DNA of 18,441 nucleotides from the NCBI GenBank assembly GCA_934678955.1, contig CAKUSI010000041.1:1-18441 (forward strand). Reading direction: 5' to 3'. Both the position numbers and the translations under genes were made by a program. The notes beneath the pieces are model-generated. The model was not told the origin of the DNA, ran no database searches, and saw only the letters and a list, made by a program, of their open reading frames with translations. Positions 6,375-13,063 of this stretch are shown here, one piece after another. Source of the stretch: an uncultured Austwickia sp. GTDB taxonomy: Bacteria; Actinomycetota; Actinomycetes; Actinomycetales; Dermatophilaceae. The first letter of the stretch is position 1; every line of letters starts with the position of its first letter.

Positions 6375-8288
6375 ATGAGCAACGGCGCCTACGCATCGGT
6401 CCACCATGAGAGCGTTACCGACCCAGCAGCCTTCTGGGGGAAGGCAGCGGAAGTGATCGACTGGATCACTCCTCCCACGAAGATCCTGGACGACAGCAAC
6501 CCGCCGTTCTATCGGTGGTTTGCCGACGGCACCCTGAACACCTGTTACAACGCCATCGACCGGCACGTCGCCGCAGGTCGGGGCGACCAGGCCGCGGTGC
6601 ACTACGAGAGCCCGGTGACGGGTTCTTCTCGCACGCTGACGTATTCGGAGCTGCTCGAGCAGGTGAGCAAGTTCGCCGGCGTGCTGCGCTCCCTCGGCGT
6701 CGAGAAGGGCGACCGGGTCGTCATCTACATGCCGATGATCCCCGAGGCGCTCATCGCGATGTACGCGTGCGCGCGGCTCGGCGCGATCCACTCGGTCGTG
6801 TTCGGCGGGTTCGCGCCGGCCGAGTTGGCCGCCCGCATCGAGGACGCCAGCCCGAAGGTGATCATCGCCGGCTCCTGCGGGATCGAGCCCAACCGCGTGA
6901 TCCCGTACAAGCCGTTCCTGGACGCCGCCATCGAGCGCAGCAGCCACAAGCCCGACAAATGCGTCGTCTTCCAGCGCGAGCAGGTGACGGCCGACATGGG
7001 TGAGCGGGACGTCGACTGGGTCGAGGCCATGAGCGGGGATGTGGAGCCCGCCGAGTGCGTCGAGGTCAAGGCGACCGACCCGCTCTACGTGCTGTACACC
7101 TCCGGCACGACCGGGAAGCCGAAGGGCATCGTGCGCGACAACGGCGGTCACGCGGTCGCGATGGCGTGGTCGCTGCCGGCCCTGTACGGCACCGGCGCGG
7201 GTGAGGTCTTCTGGGCCGCCAGCGACGTGGGCTGGGTCGTCGGCCACAGCTACATCGTGTATGCGCCGCTGCTCGCGGGCGCGACGACGATCATGTATGA
7301 GGGCAAGCCGGTGGGCACCCCGGACGCGGGGGCGTTCTGGCGGGTCATCGAGAAGTACAAGGTGGCGGCGCTGTTCACGGCTCCGACCGCGTTCCGGGCG
7401 ATCAAGAAGGAAGACCCGGAGGCGTCGCACCTGGCCAAGTACGACGTGTCCTCGATGCGCCGGCTGTTCCTCGCGGGCGAGCGCCTGGACCCCGACACCT
7501 ACCAGTGGGCCACCGACATCCTGAAGATGCCGGTCATCGACAACTGGTGGCAGACGGAGACCGGGTGGCCCATCGCCACCAACCCGGTCGGGATCGAGGA
7601 ACTGCCGATCAAGGCGGGCTCCCCGTCGGTGGCCACGCCGGGCTACGACGTGCAGGTTCTGGACGACCAGGGCGAGCAGCTGCCGGCGGGCACCGACGGT
7701 TCGATCGCCATCAAGCTGCCGATGCCGCCGGGGACGCTGCCCACGCTGTGGCAGGACGACGCGCGGTATGTGAGCAGTTACCTGTCGGCGTACGAGGGCT
7801 ATTACCTCACGGGTGACGGGGGTTACATCGATGAGGACGGCTACATCTACGTGATGGGCCGCACCGACGACGTGCTCAACGTTGCGGGGCACCGCCTCTC
7901 GACGGGGTCGATCGAGGCCGCGCTGGCCGGTCACCCGTTGGTCGCCGAGTGCGCGGTCATCGGCGTGGCCGACGAGATGAAGGGTCAGATCCCGCGGGCG
8001 TTCGTCGTCGTGAAGTCCGGCGTGGACGTCTCCGACCCGTCCGTCTCCGAGAACCTCAAGGCCGAACTCGTCCAGCGGGTCCGCGCCGAGGTCGGTGCGG
8101 TGGCGGCGCTCAAGCTGGTCGACGTGGTCATGGCCCTGCCGAAGACCCGTTCCGGCAAGATCCTGCGCAAGACCATGCGCCAGATCGCGGACGGGCAGGA
8201 GGCCCAGGTGCCGAGCACGATCGAGGACGCGAGCGTCCTCGACAAGCTCCGTCCCGTCCTTCGCCCCGGCCAGGGCACGGTCGACTGA
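6375..8288 (+). CDS. prpE: Propionyl-CoA synthetase (AMP-forming, ANL superfamily)
   Basis: Activates propionate (possibly also acetate) to its CoA thioester through an acyl-AMP intermediate. The 637-residue length fits. The AMP-binding P-loop is YTSGTTGKPKG (241-251), followed by VRDNGGH (253-259). That sequence and WWQTETGWPI (391-400) are the PrpE versions, whereas acetyl-CoA synthetase normally has a different residue set after the P-loop and WWQTETGG. The hinge region YLTGDGGYIDEDGYIYVMGRTDD is at 477-499. The catalytic, acetylation-sensitive lysine is K595 in PKTRSGKILRK. No prpBCD or methylmalonyl genes are nearby, so it stands alone. A CRP-like palindrome precedes it and a long hairpin follows, suggesting a single-gene transcript under carbon control. 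Acetyl-CoA synthetase is the alternative name, less likely. Confidence 0.9.
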   Translation: MSNGAYASVHHESVTDPAAFWGKAAEVIDWITPPTKILDDSNPPFYRWFADGTLNTCYNAIDRHVAAGRGDQAAVHYESPVTGSSRTLTYSELLEQVSKFAGVLRSLGVEKGDRVVIYMPMIPEALIAMYACARLGAIHSVVFGGFAPAELAARIEDASPKVIIAGSCGIEPNRVIPYKPFLDAAIERSSHKPDKCVVFQREQVTADMGERDVDWVEAMSGDVEPAECVEVKATDPLYVLYTSGTTGKPKGIVRDNGGHAVAMAWSLPALYGTGAGEVFWAASDVGWVVGHSYIVYAPLLAGATTIMYEGKPVGTPDAGAFWRVIEKYKVAALFTAPTAFRAIKKEDPEASHLAKYDVSSMRRLFLAGERLDPDTYQWATDILKMPVIDNWWQTETGWPIATNPVGIEELPIKAGSPSVATPGYDVQVLDDQGEQLPAGTDGSIAIKLPMPPGTLPTLWQDDARYVSSYLSAYEGYYLTGDGGYIDEDGYIYVMGRTDDVLNVAGHRLSTGSIEAALAGHPLVAECAVIGVADEMKGQIPRAFVVVKSGVDVSDPSVSENLKAELVQRVRAEVGAVAALKLVDVVMALPKTRSGKILRKTMRQIADGQEAQVPSTIEDASVLDKLRPVLRPGQGTVD

Positions 8289-8341
8289 CGGTGGGGAGTC
8301 CCTTCGCCTCGGGCGGCTGAGAACGCGCCCGAGAAGACGCA

Positions 8342-8378
8342 TCAGGGGCTCGTCCGCATCCCGCGGGCGGGCCCCTGA
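8342..8378. terminator. Strong hairpin terminator between prpE and the convergent small gene
   Basis: Arms 8342-8357 and 8363-8378 pair over 16 positions, two of them G-U, around the 5-base loop ATCCC. It lies 54 bases after the prpE stop and 95 bases beyond the stop of the minus-strand gene at 8473, so it can serve both directions. A weak T-rich stretch (GATGCGTCTTCT) follows on the minus strand. Confidence 0.7.
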
Positions 8379-8426
8379 CGCGTGCGCAGCGGATCGCCGT
8401 GCTGCCGCGTACCCCCGGTCGACGCG

Positions 8427-8463
8427 GGCTCGCTTCGTACTCGGTGCCGGCTTGCTTCGTACT
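8427..8463 (+). repeat. 15-base direct repeat, two copies 7 bases apart
   Basis: GGCTYGCTTCGTACT occurs at 8427-8441 and 8449-8463 with one mismatch, just beyond the 3' end of the minus-strand gene. Function unknown. Confidence 0.7.
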
Positions 8464-8472
8464 ACGAGCGGG

Positions 8473-8649
8473 CTACCGCGAGCCGGCCTTCTTGTCCCTG
8501 GCCTCGGCGATCTTCGCGGACTTCTCCCGCTCCAGCCGGGCGAGCGGATCGTCCTCACCGCCGAGCTGCGCCGGGCCGAACACCGTCATCACTGCTTTGC
8601 GGAGCCTCCAGCCGATCCGGTAGCCGAGGCTCAATCCGTCGCTGCTCAT
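8473..8649 (-). CDS. Small conserved-looking protein of unknown function, 58 residues
   Basis: The only credible minus-strand gene. The ATG at 8649 (reading left) has GGGAG five bases upstream (complement of 8655-8659), a good ribosome binding site; an earlier TTG at 8661 is less likely. The protein has an N-terminal amphipathic part (GYRIGWRLRKAVMTVFGPAQLG, residues 9-30), an acidic turn (GEDDP) and a strongly charged helical tail rich in Lys, Arg and Glu (36-58). I recall similar short proteins with a 'FGPAQLG.DDP' core in actinobacterial genomes but cannot name a family or function. It is convergent with prpE and divergent from the ESX-like genes. A basic amphipathic helix could bind membrane or nucleic acid, but this is a guess. 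Confidence 0.6.
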   Translation of the reverse strand: MSSDGLSLGYRIGWRLRKAVMTVFGPAQLGGEDDPLARLEREKSAKIAEARDKKAGSR

Positions 8650-8872
8650 CGCTGCTCCCAAGAATGTGACGCGTGGCGCCCGACCAGGGCGCCTGTGGCC
8701 AGGCTACTTCCGGTTCGAGGCAGCGGCCAGCGACGAGCCGGCCCGAACAGTCCCATCGGTCCACAGCCCCCGCGGCCGGGGTGTCCATCCACAGGATCCG
8801 TGGCGCGCCTTCGCCGTGTCCTTCGCCCCGTGGTGGAGTGACGCCGGTGAGCGTCCTGAACGAGGGGGAGAC
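8650..8872. promoter_or_regulatory. Divergent intergenic region with a 7-bp palindrome
   Basis: This 223-base gap separates the starts of the minus-strand small gene and the ESX-like operon, so it must hold promoters for both. The clearest element is GGCGCCC-gacca-GGGCGCC at 8675-8693, 26 bases upstream of the small gene's ATG, suited to be an operator or a leader hairpin. I find no convincing -35/-10 pair. Confidence 0.4.
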
Positions 8873-9190
8873 ATGACGGTGATGACCGTGGACACGACCG
8901 TGATGGCGCAGGCTGCTCAGGCCCTGCGTCTCGCGGGCGGCGAGCTTGTGGCCGGCGCGGGCCAGCTCTCCGGTGGCTTCGGGATGCTGGCGTCGGCGGC
9001 CGGGGACGGCGGCGTGGCCGCGGCGGCCTTGGATGCGTCGCAGCGCTGGGGGCAGGCCCTGGCCCGGTGCGGGGCCGGTCTGTCCGCGCTCGGGGAGGGC
9101 CTGGGCCACGTCGCGAACGCGTACGCGTCCGTCGAGGCGACCGCGAGTGGGCGGATCGACGCCTGCCTGGCGGGGCTCCCGAAGCCGTGA
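8873..9190 (+). CDS. EspC-like / WXG100-like small helical protein, putative type VII secretion substrate
   Basis: A 105-residue Ala/Gly-rich protein predicted to be two helices. ATG 8873 follows GAGGGGGAG by 2 bases; an ATG at 8882 is the alternative. The second half, RWGQALARCGAGLSALGEGLGHVANAY (58-84), fits the pattern of EspC/DUF2580-type ESX proteins: a central W-G (W59-G60), then L-x-x-L-G-x-x-L at heptad spacing and a terminal A-Y. Cysteines C66 and C98 are unusual for this group. The stop overlaps the next gene's GTG (GTGA), and that gene also encodes a WxG-type helix pair, so the two may form a heterodimer as ESX partners do. No YxxxD/E secretion motif is obvious. Family placement rests on pattern, not on a search. 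Confidence 0.55.
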   Translation: MTVMTVDTTVMAQAAQALRLAGGELVAGAGQLSGGFGMLASAAGDGGVAAAALDASQRWGQALARCGAGLSALGEGLGHVANAYASVEATASGRIDACLAGLPKP

Positions 9191-10473
9191 GCGTGCAGCG
9201 CGCCGCGGGGTGGCCGGCGGAAGACGGCATCGTGCGCCTGCCCGGGGATCCCGAGACCCTCCGGCAGGCCGCGGCCTCGCTGGCGATGTCTGCCGAGGTC
9301 CTGACCGTGCACGGGCAGGACGTCGGCGCCCGCGCCGCCGAGCTCTCGGCGCACTGGGCCGGGGCGGCGGCTGCGGCCTTCGACGGCGGGGCCGTGGCGG
9401 TACGCCGGGCCGCGACGCAGGCCGGTGCCCAACTGCGGGGCGTGTCCGCCGCCGTGCAGCGGCACGCTGAGAGGCTGGAGGCCGCCCAGGAGAGGCTGCG
9501 CGTCGCGTCCGCGAGGGAGGAAGACGCCCTCGCCGATGCGACCGGTTTGGTGGCGACGCCCGGCGACGTGCTGGCCGAACACCTCGTGAGGCAGCGCATG
9601 CAAGCCGCGACGGACCAAGCGCGGGCCGCACGCTCGGCAGGGGAGGCGGCGTGCGTGGAGTGCACCGCGAGCGCGGGCGACCTGGCCAGAGTGCTGCGTG
9701 AGGCCGACCCCGAGGCGGCGCTCGTGGCGGGGCTGGGCGATCTCGGCGGACTTTGGTCCATGCGGGGAATCCCGGGCGACGTTGCCACGGTCGCCCGGCA
9801 GGGGCTCGCGACCGTGTCCCTGTGGGGTTCCGCCCTGACGATGCGCCGGATCTCCGCCGCGGCCGGCGGGGCGCCGCTGCTCGCGGGTGGTCGCGCGGAG
9901 CGCGCGCTCGGCCAGGCCACCGAGCGCGCGGCGTCCGCCCTGGCCCGACTGCACGGAGGAGCTGTGGGGCAGGGGGCCGCCAGCGTGATGGGCGCGGTGG
10001 GCCGCCGGGTCGGCCTGGGAGCGACGCTGGTGGAGGGCGTGTCGGATGCGGTGCACGGCGAGCCGTCCCAGGGCACGGCTCGGTCGCTGACAACGCGTGC
10101 ACTCGGCGGTCTGGCGGCTGCCGGCTCGGGCGCCCTCCTCGCCCACGGCGCGGGCCTCGCGATCGCAGGGGGGCCGGTGACGCTCGCGGTGGCGGGCACC
10201 GCCGTCACCGCGTACGGGGTGTGGAAGGTCGGAACCACCATCTACGACCATCGCGCCGCGATCGCCCGGGCTGCCACCACGGCGGTGCGCAGCGCCGAGG
10301 CCGCGGGGCTCCGGGCGACCCGAGAGGCGGCGATCCGTCTGGCGAGGGCACCGGAGTCCGTCGGCCGAGCCGTCGGCGATGGCGTCCGGCAGACGAAGCA
10401 GGCGATCCGGGGCCTGGGCGAGCGCCTCCAAGGCGCGCGAGGCCTCGTCGGAGCGGTCGGGGCCCCGCCGTGA
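9187..10473 (+). CDS. WxG-domain protein with Ala/Gly-rich hydrophobic segment, putative type VII secretion effector
   Basis: A 428-residue protein starting at GTG 9187, which overlaps the previous stop. Residues 17-130 look like a WXG100-type helical hairpin: a long helix, the turn HWAGAAAAAF with W57-A-G59, and a second helix rich in Glu/Arg/Gln. Residues 131-300 are mixed helical, and a hydrophobic Gly/Ala-rich stretch follows (about 305-352, ending AVTAYGVWKVGTTIYDH). The basic C-terminal helix (355-425) is repetitive in Ala and Arg. Similar Gly-rich hydrophobic segments occur in actinobacterial T7SS-associated proteins and in the stalk part of polymorphic toxins. I see no recognisable toxin domain and no immunity gene. 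Its stop overlaps the GTG of the next gene. Confidence 0.55.
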   Translation: MSVQRAAGWPAEDGIVRLPGDPETLRQAAASLAMSAEVLTVHGQDVGARAAELSAHWAGAAAAAFDGGAVAVRRAATQAGAQLRGVSAAVQRHAERLEAAQERLRVASAREEDALADATGLVATPGDVLAEHLVRQRMQAATDQARAARSAGEAACVECTASAGDLARVLREADPEAALVAGLGDLGGLWSMRGIPGDVATVARQGLATVSLWGSALTMRRISAAAGGAPLLAGGRAERALGQATERAASALARLHGGAVGQGAASVMGAVGRRVGLGATLVEGVSDAVHGEPSQGTARSLTTRALGGLAAAGSGALLAHGAGLAIAGGPVTLAVAGTAVTAYGVWKVGTTIYDHRAAIARAATTAVRSAEAAGLRATREAAIRLARAPESVGRAVGDGVRQTKQAIRGLGERLQGARGLVGAVGAPP

Positions 10474-11639
10474 TCCGGGGCTCAACCTCATATCGGAGGG
10501 ATCGGAGGGATGGGAGGGATCGGAGCGCCATCGTGCCCGGCGGTGCGATCTCCAACAGCCCGGACGATGGCATGAACAGCCCGGACGATGGCATGAACAG
10601 CCCGACTCTGCGAGAGGTCTTGGTCCTCACCGACGAAGAGCTCGGTGCCCTGGCGGGACCGGGAGAACCGCTCGTGCCCTTGCCGCATTGGGAACGGCTG
10701 GGTCCAGCGCGCGAGTCCGTACGATCGGCGGCGCTTCGCGGCTTGGCCGCCCGCGGGCTGTGCGACGACGTGGGGATCCCGGACCCCCCACCGACACCGA
10801 AAGCGCCACCACCCGCGCCGACGCCACCTGGGGACGGCGCACCCCGAGAGCTGCCACCAGGACCGGTGCCACCGTGGACCCCGCCCGCACGGGTCCGGCC
10901 ACCGTTGGTCGACCTGCTCTGCGTGCGAGCGCACCCCGAGTCCCTGCTGATGATCCACCGCACCCGCACTGCTGGTGCGGGAGTGGACCTGCTGACCCGG
11001 TACGTCTACGTGGTCGGCGAACTAGCGCTCATCGAGGACGTCAATCCGCTCGGGCTGCACCGCTTCGCGACGACGCGCCGGTCGGCCCTCGACGCCGTCC
11101 TGGAGGACTTCCTGGCGGTTCCCGAGCCGGGCGTAGGAGACCCGTGGACCGCCGCGCCTGCCATCTCGGGGCCGTCCTTGTTGGACCTGCGGCGGGAGTC
11201 CGCCCAAGCCTCGTTGGGTGAGTCGACGCTGGTGGCCGATGTCCTCGCGCGGCCGGCCGGACCGGACGGTCCCCGCGTGACCCGTACCGTTGTCTCGCTC
11301 TTCGTCCTGCCCGGGGGCACGTACGTGGGGAAGGCGCCCCTGAACGAGCAGCCGTGCCTTCTGCGCCGGCTCGACCGCCCAGTCGGTGGCTGGGCCGCGG
11401 CGCTGCTGGCGGGAGCGGCCCTCCTCGGCGTGGCGCAGCCCGACGGGTCGAGCAGCGGTGAGCCGCATCCTGATCCGAACACCGGTGATCCGAACACCGG
11501 TGATCCGAACACCGGTGAGCCGAACACCGGTGAGCCGAACACCGGTGAGCCGAACACCGGGCGGACGCTGTCCGGCGGGGCGACGGATCGGGCGCCGTGC
11601 CGGAGGGCTCCGGGGCATGGGCCAGAATCGGTGCCATGA
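10470..11639 (+). CDS. Possible EspG-like ESX chaperone with repeat tail
   Basis: A 389-residue frame beginning at GTG 10470, which overlaps the previous stop (GTGA). ATGs at 10572 and 10593 are alternatives; homology probably begins at residue 42 ([17 protein letters not shown]). Residues 48-98 ([17 protein letters not shown] ... [11 protein letters not shown]), a Pro-rich linker (104-145) and residues 146-240 (hydrophobic strands, a VGELALIED turn, FLAVPEP) follow the layout of EspG proteins, which bind ESX substrates in the cytosol. The linker is an oddity for that family. The tail (335-364) is six PNTG[D/E] repeats followed by a basic low-complexity end. The stop shares bases with the dxr ATG (ATGA). 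Similarity to EspG is weak and judged by eye; a search may give another family. Confidence 0.45.
   Translation: MIRGSTSYRRDRRDGRDRSAIVPGGAISNSPDDGMNSPDDGMNSPTLREVLVLTDEELGALAGPGEPLVPLPHWERLGPARESVRSAALRGLAARGLCDDVGIPDPPPTPKAPPPAPTPPGDGAPRELPPGPVPPWTPPARVRPPLVDLLCVRAHPESLLMIHRTRTAGAGVDLLTRYVYVVGELALIEDVNPLGLHRFATTRRSALDAVLEDFLAVPEPGVGDPWTAAPAISGPSLLDLRRESAQASLGESTLVADVLARPAGPDGPRVTRTVVSLFVLPGGTYVGKAPLNEQPCLLRRLDRPVGGWAAALLAGAALLGVAQPDGSSSGEPHPDPNTGDPNTGDPNTGEPNTGEPNTGEPNTGRTLSGGATDRAPCRRAPGHGPESVP
10492..10525 (+). repeat. 9-base tandem repeat ATCGGAGGG, about 3.8 copies
   Basis: Units begin at 10492, 10501, 10510 and 10519; the third has ATGGGAGGG. Each unit contains GGAGG, a perfect Shine-Dalgarno core. 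If translation of the EspG-like gene starts at 10470 these encode Arg/Asp-rich residues 8-19. If it starts at 10572 or 10593 they are a leader with repeated ribosome-binding cores. Confidence 0.85.
10554..10604 (+). repeat. 21-base tandem repeat carrying in-frame ATG codons, 2.4 copies
   Basis: Units 10554-10574 and 10575-10595 are identical, followed by 9 bases of a third (10596-10604). They encode NSPDDGM twice. Each unit ends in ATG in frame with the EspG-like gene, so the repeat duplicates a possible start codon. Confidence 0.9.
11475..11564 (+). repeat. 15-base tandem repeat, six copies, encoding PNTG[D/E]
   Basis: Units start at 11475, 11490, 11505, 11520, 11535 and 11550. The first five share CCGAACACCGGTGA and end in T or G; the sixth diverges at its end. 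Near identity at the DNA level, including silent positions, means recent expansion. Each of the first five units contains the palindrome CACCGGTG, so the array presents five evenly spaced palindromes 70-160 bases before the dxr start. Confidence 0.95.
11623..11628 (+). promoter_or_regulatory. Possible -10 box for dxr (leaderless start)
   Basis: CAGAAT lies 7 bases before the dxr ATG at 11636, with no Shine-Dalgarno sequence nearby. The spacing would put the first transcribed base on or next to the A of ATG. The element lies inside the end of the upstream gene. Confidence 0.35.
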
Positions 11640-13063
11640 CTCGGCCTCGCGACGTCGTGATCCTGGGATCGACCGGCTCGATCGGCACCCAGGGCCTGGA
11701 GCTCATCACGCGTGACCCGGGCGCCTTCCGGGTCGTCGGTTTGGCTGCCGGCGGCTCCGACCTCGGACTGCTCGCTTCGCAGGCAGTGGCACAGCGGGCG
11801 CCCCGCGTGGGAGTGGCACGTGGCGACGTCCAGGACGTGCGTGCCGCCATCGAGGAGGCGGCCCGGCGCCAGGGTGTGACGGGGTACGACCCCGAGATCC
11901 TCGTCGGGGACGAAGCGGCCACGCAGATCGCCGCAACGCCCGCCGACGTGGTGCTCAACGGCATCACCGGGTCGATCGGGCTTCTGCCGACCCTCGCAGC
12001 GCTGCGCTCCGGCGCGACCCTCGCGCTGGCGAACAAGGAGTCCCTGATCGTCGGGGGCCCGATCGTGAAGGCGGCTGCCGCGCCCGGCCAGATCGTGCCG
12101 GTGGACTCCGAGCACTCGGCCCTCGCCCAGTGTCTGCGCGCCGGCGACGCGCGCGAGGTGCGCCGTCTGGTGCTCACCGCCAGCGGCGGCCCCTTCCGGG
12201 GGCGTCGCCGCGCAGAGCTGGGCGGGGTCACGCCGCAGGAGGCGCTCGCGCACCCCACTTGGGACATGGGCCGGGTCGTCACCACGAACTCCGCGACCTT
12301 GGTCAACAAGGGCCTGGAGGTGATCGAGGCGCACCTACTCTTCGACGTCCCGTTCGATCGGATCGACGTCGTGGTGCATCCTCAATCGATCGTCCACTCG
12401 ATGGTCGAGTTCGTCGACGGTTCGACGATCGCACAGGCCAGTCCGCCCTCCATGCTCATCCCGATCGCGCACGCACTGGCGTGGCCCGGTCGGATCGCCC
12501 ACGCCGCGCCCGGCTGCGATTGGACGCGCGCGCAGAGCTGGCAGTTCGAGCCCTTGGACGACGAGGCGTTCCCGGCGGTCGCCCTCGCTCGGCGGTGCGG
12601 CGAGGCAGGCGGGACGTTCCCGGCCGTCTACAACGCGGCCAACGAGGAGTGCGTGGACGCCTTCCACGAACGGCGCATCGGCTTCCTCGACATCGTCGAC
12701 GTGGTGGCACGCGTCGTGGACGACTGGGCGGAGAGCGGTGGGACGGCCGGTGTCGGCCCCGAGACCGGGAGGAAGTCCGCAGCGGGCGACCGCAGCACCG
12801 GGTTGAAGCCCGACACCGGGGGAACGATCAACTCCCGGGGAGCGATCAATGCCGATGATGGAGCCGAAACCGGTGGGGGAGTAAGGAACTCCGGCGCATT
12901 AGCTGCAACCGGGAGCGAATCGGCCGATCTTGACGTTGCGCAGGTGTTGGCCGCTGAGTCCTGGGCTCGCGCCCGCGCCCACGCCGTCCTGCGCACCGCA
13001 ATCCTGCCCACCGCAAACCTGCCCACCGCAAACCTGCCCACCGTGGAGGGAAACCTGCCGTGA
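11636..13063 (+). CDS. dxr: 1-deoxy-D-xylulose 5-phosphate reductoisomerase with C-terminal low-complexity insertion
   Basis: Second enzyme of the MEP isoprenoid pathway: converts DXP to MEP with NADPH and a divalent metal. GSTGSIGTQ (11-19) is the NADPH motif, LANKESL is at 131-137, and metal ligands D157, E159 (VDSEH) and E228 (NKGLE) are present. GGPFR (184-188) and [10 protein letters not shown] (248-257) are also conserved. At 475 residues it is about 75 longer than usual. The extra part is a low-complexity segment (about 368-428) between the penultimate helix (VVARVVDDW) and the last one ([19 protein letters not shown]), and a repeat tail (453-475). A TTA codon (422) lies in the insertion. 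ATG 11636 overlaps the previous stop. All catalytic parts precede the insertion, so the enzyme is probably active. Confidence 0.95.
   Translation: MTRPRDVVILGSTGSIGTQGLELITRDPGAFRVVGLAAGGSDLGLLASQAVAQRAPRVGVARGDVQDVRAAIEEAARRQGVTGYDPEILVGDEAATQIAATPADVVLNGITGSIGLLPTLAALRSGATLALANKESLIVGGPIVKAAAAPGQIVPVDSEHSALAQCLRAGDAREVRRLVLTASGGPFRGRRRAELGGVTPQEALAHPTWDMGRVVTTNSATLVNKGLEVIEAHLLFDVPFDRIDVVVHPQSIVHSMVEFVDGSTIAQASPPSMLIPIAHALAWPGRIAHAAPGCDWTRAQSWQFEPLDDEAFPAVALARRCGEAGGTFPAVYNAANEECVDAFHERRIGFLDIVDVVARVVDDWAESGGTAGVGPETGRKSAAGDRSTGLKPDTGGTINSRGAINADDGAETGGGVRNSGALAATGSESADLDVAQVLAAESWARARAHAVLRTAILPTANLPTANLPTVEGNLP
12989..13048 (+). repeat. 15-base tandem repeat at the end of dxr, four copies
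   Basis: Units start at 12989, 13004, 13019 and 13034. The middle two are identical (CTGCCCACCGCAAAC) and the outer two diverge. They encode LPTAN-like units at the Dxr C-terminus, right before the dxr/rseP junction, and add nothing to the known fold. Confidence 0.9.

Noticed and set aside
6375..8288. Acetyl-CoA synthetase (acs) as the name
   Set aside because: The residues after the P-loop (VRDNGGH) and WWQTETGWPI are of the propionyl-CoA synthetase type.
8760..8794. Two TCCACAG sequences as DnaA boxes
   Set aside because: Only partial matches to TTATCCACA, two copies, no AT-rich unwinding region, and no dnaA/dnaN neighbours.
9187..10473. Polymorphic toxin with C-terminal toxin domain
   Set aside because: The C-terminus is a plain Ala/Arg-rich helix with no nuclease, deaminase or other toxin motif, and no small immunity-like gene follows.
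11475..11564. Resemblance to a CRISPR array
   Set aside because: The repeats are directly adjacent without spacers, coding, and only 15 bases long.
11475..11639. PNTG repeats as an LPxTG-like sortase signal
   Set aside because: No hydrophobic segment plus positive tail follows the repeats and the protein has no signal peptide.
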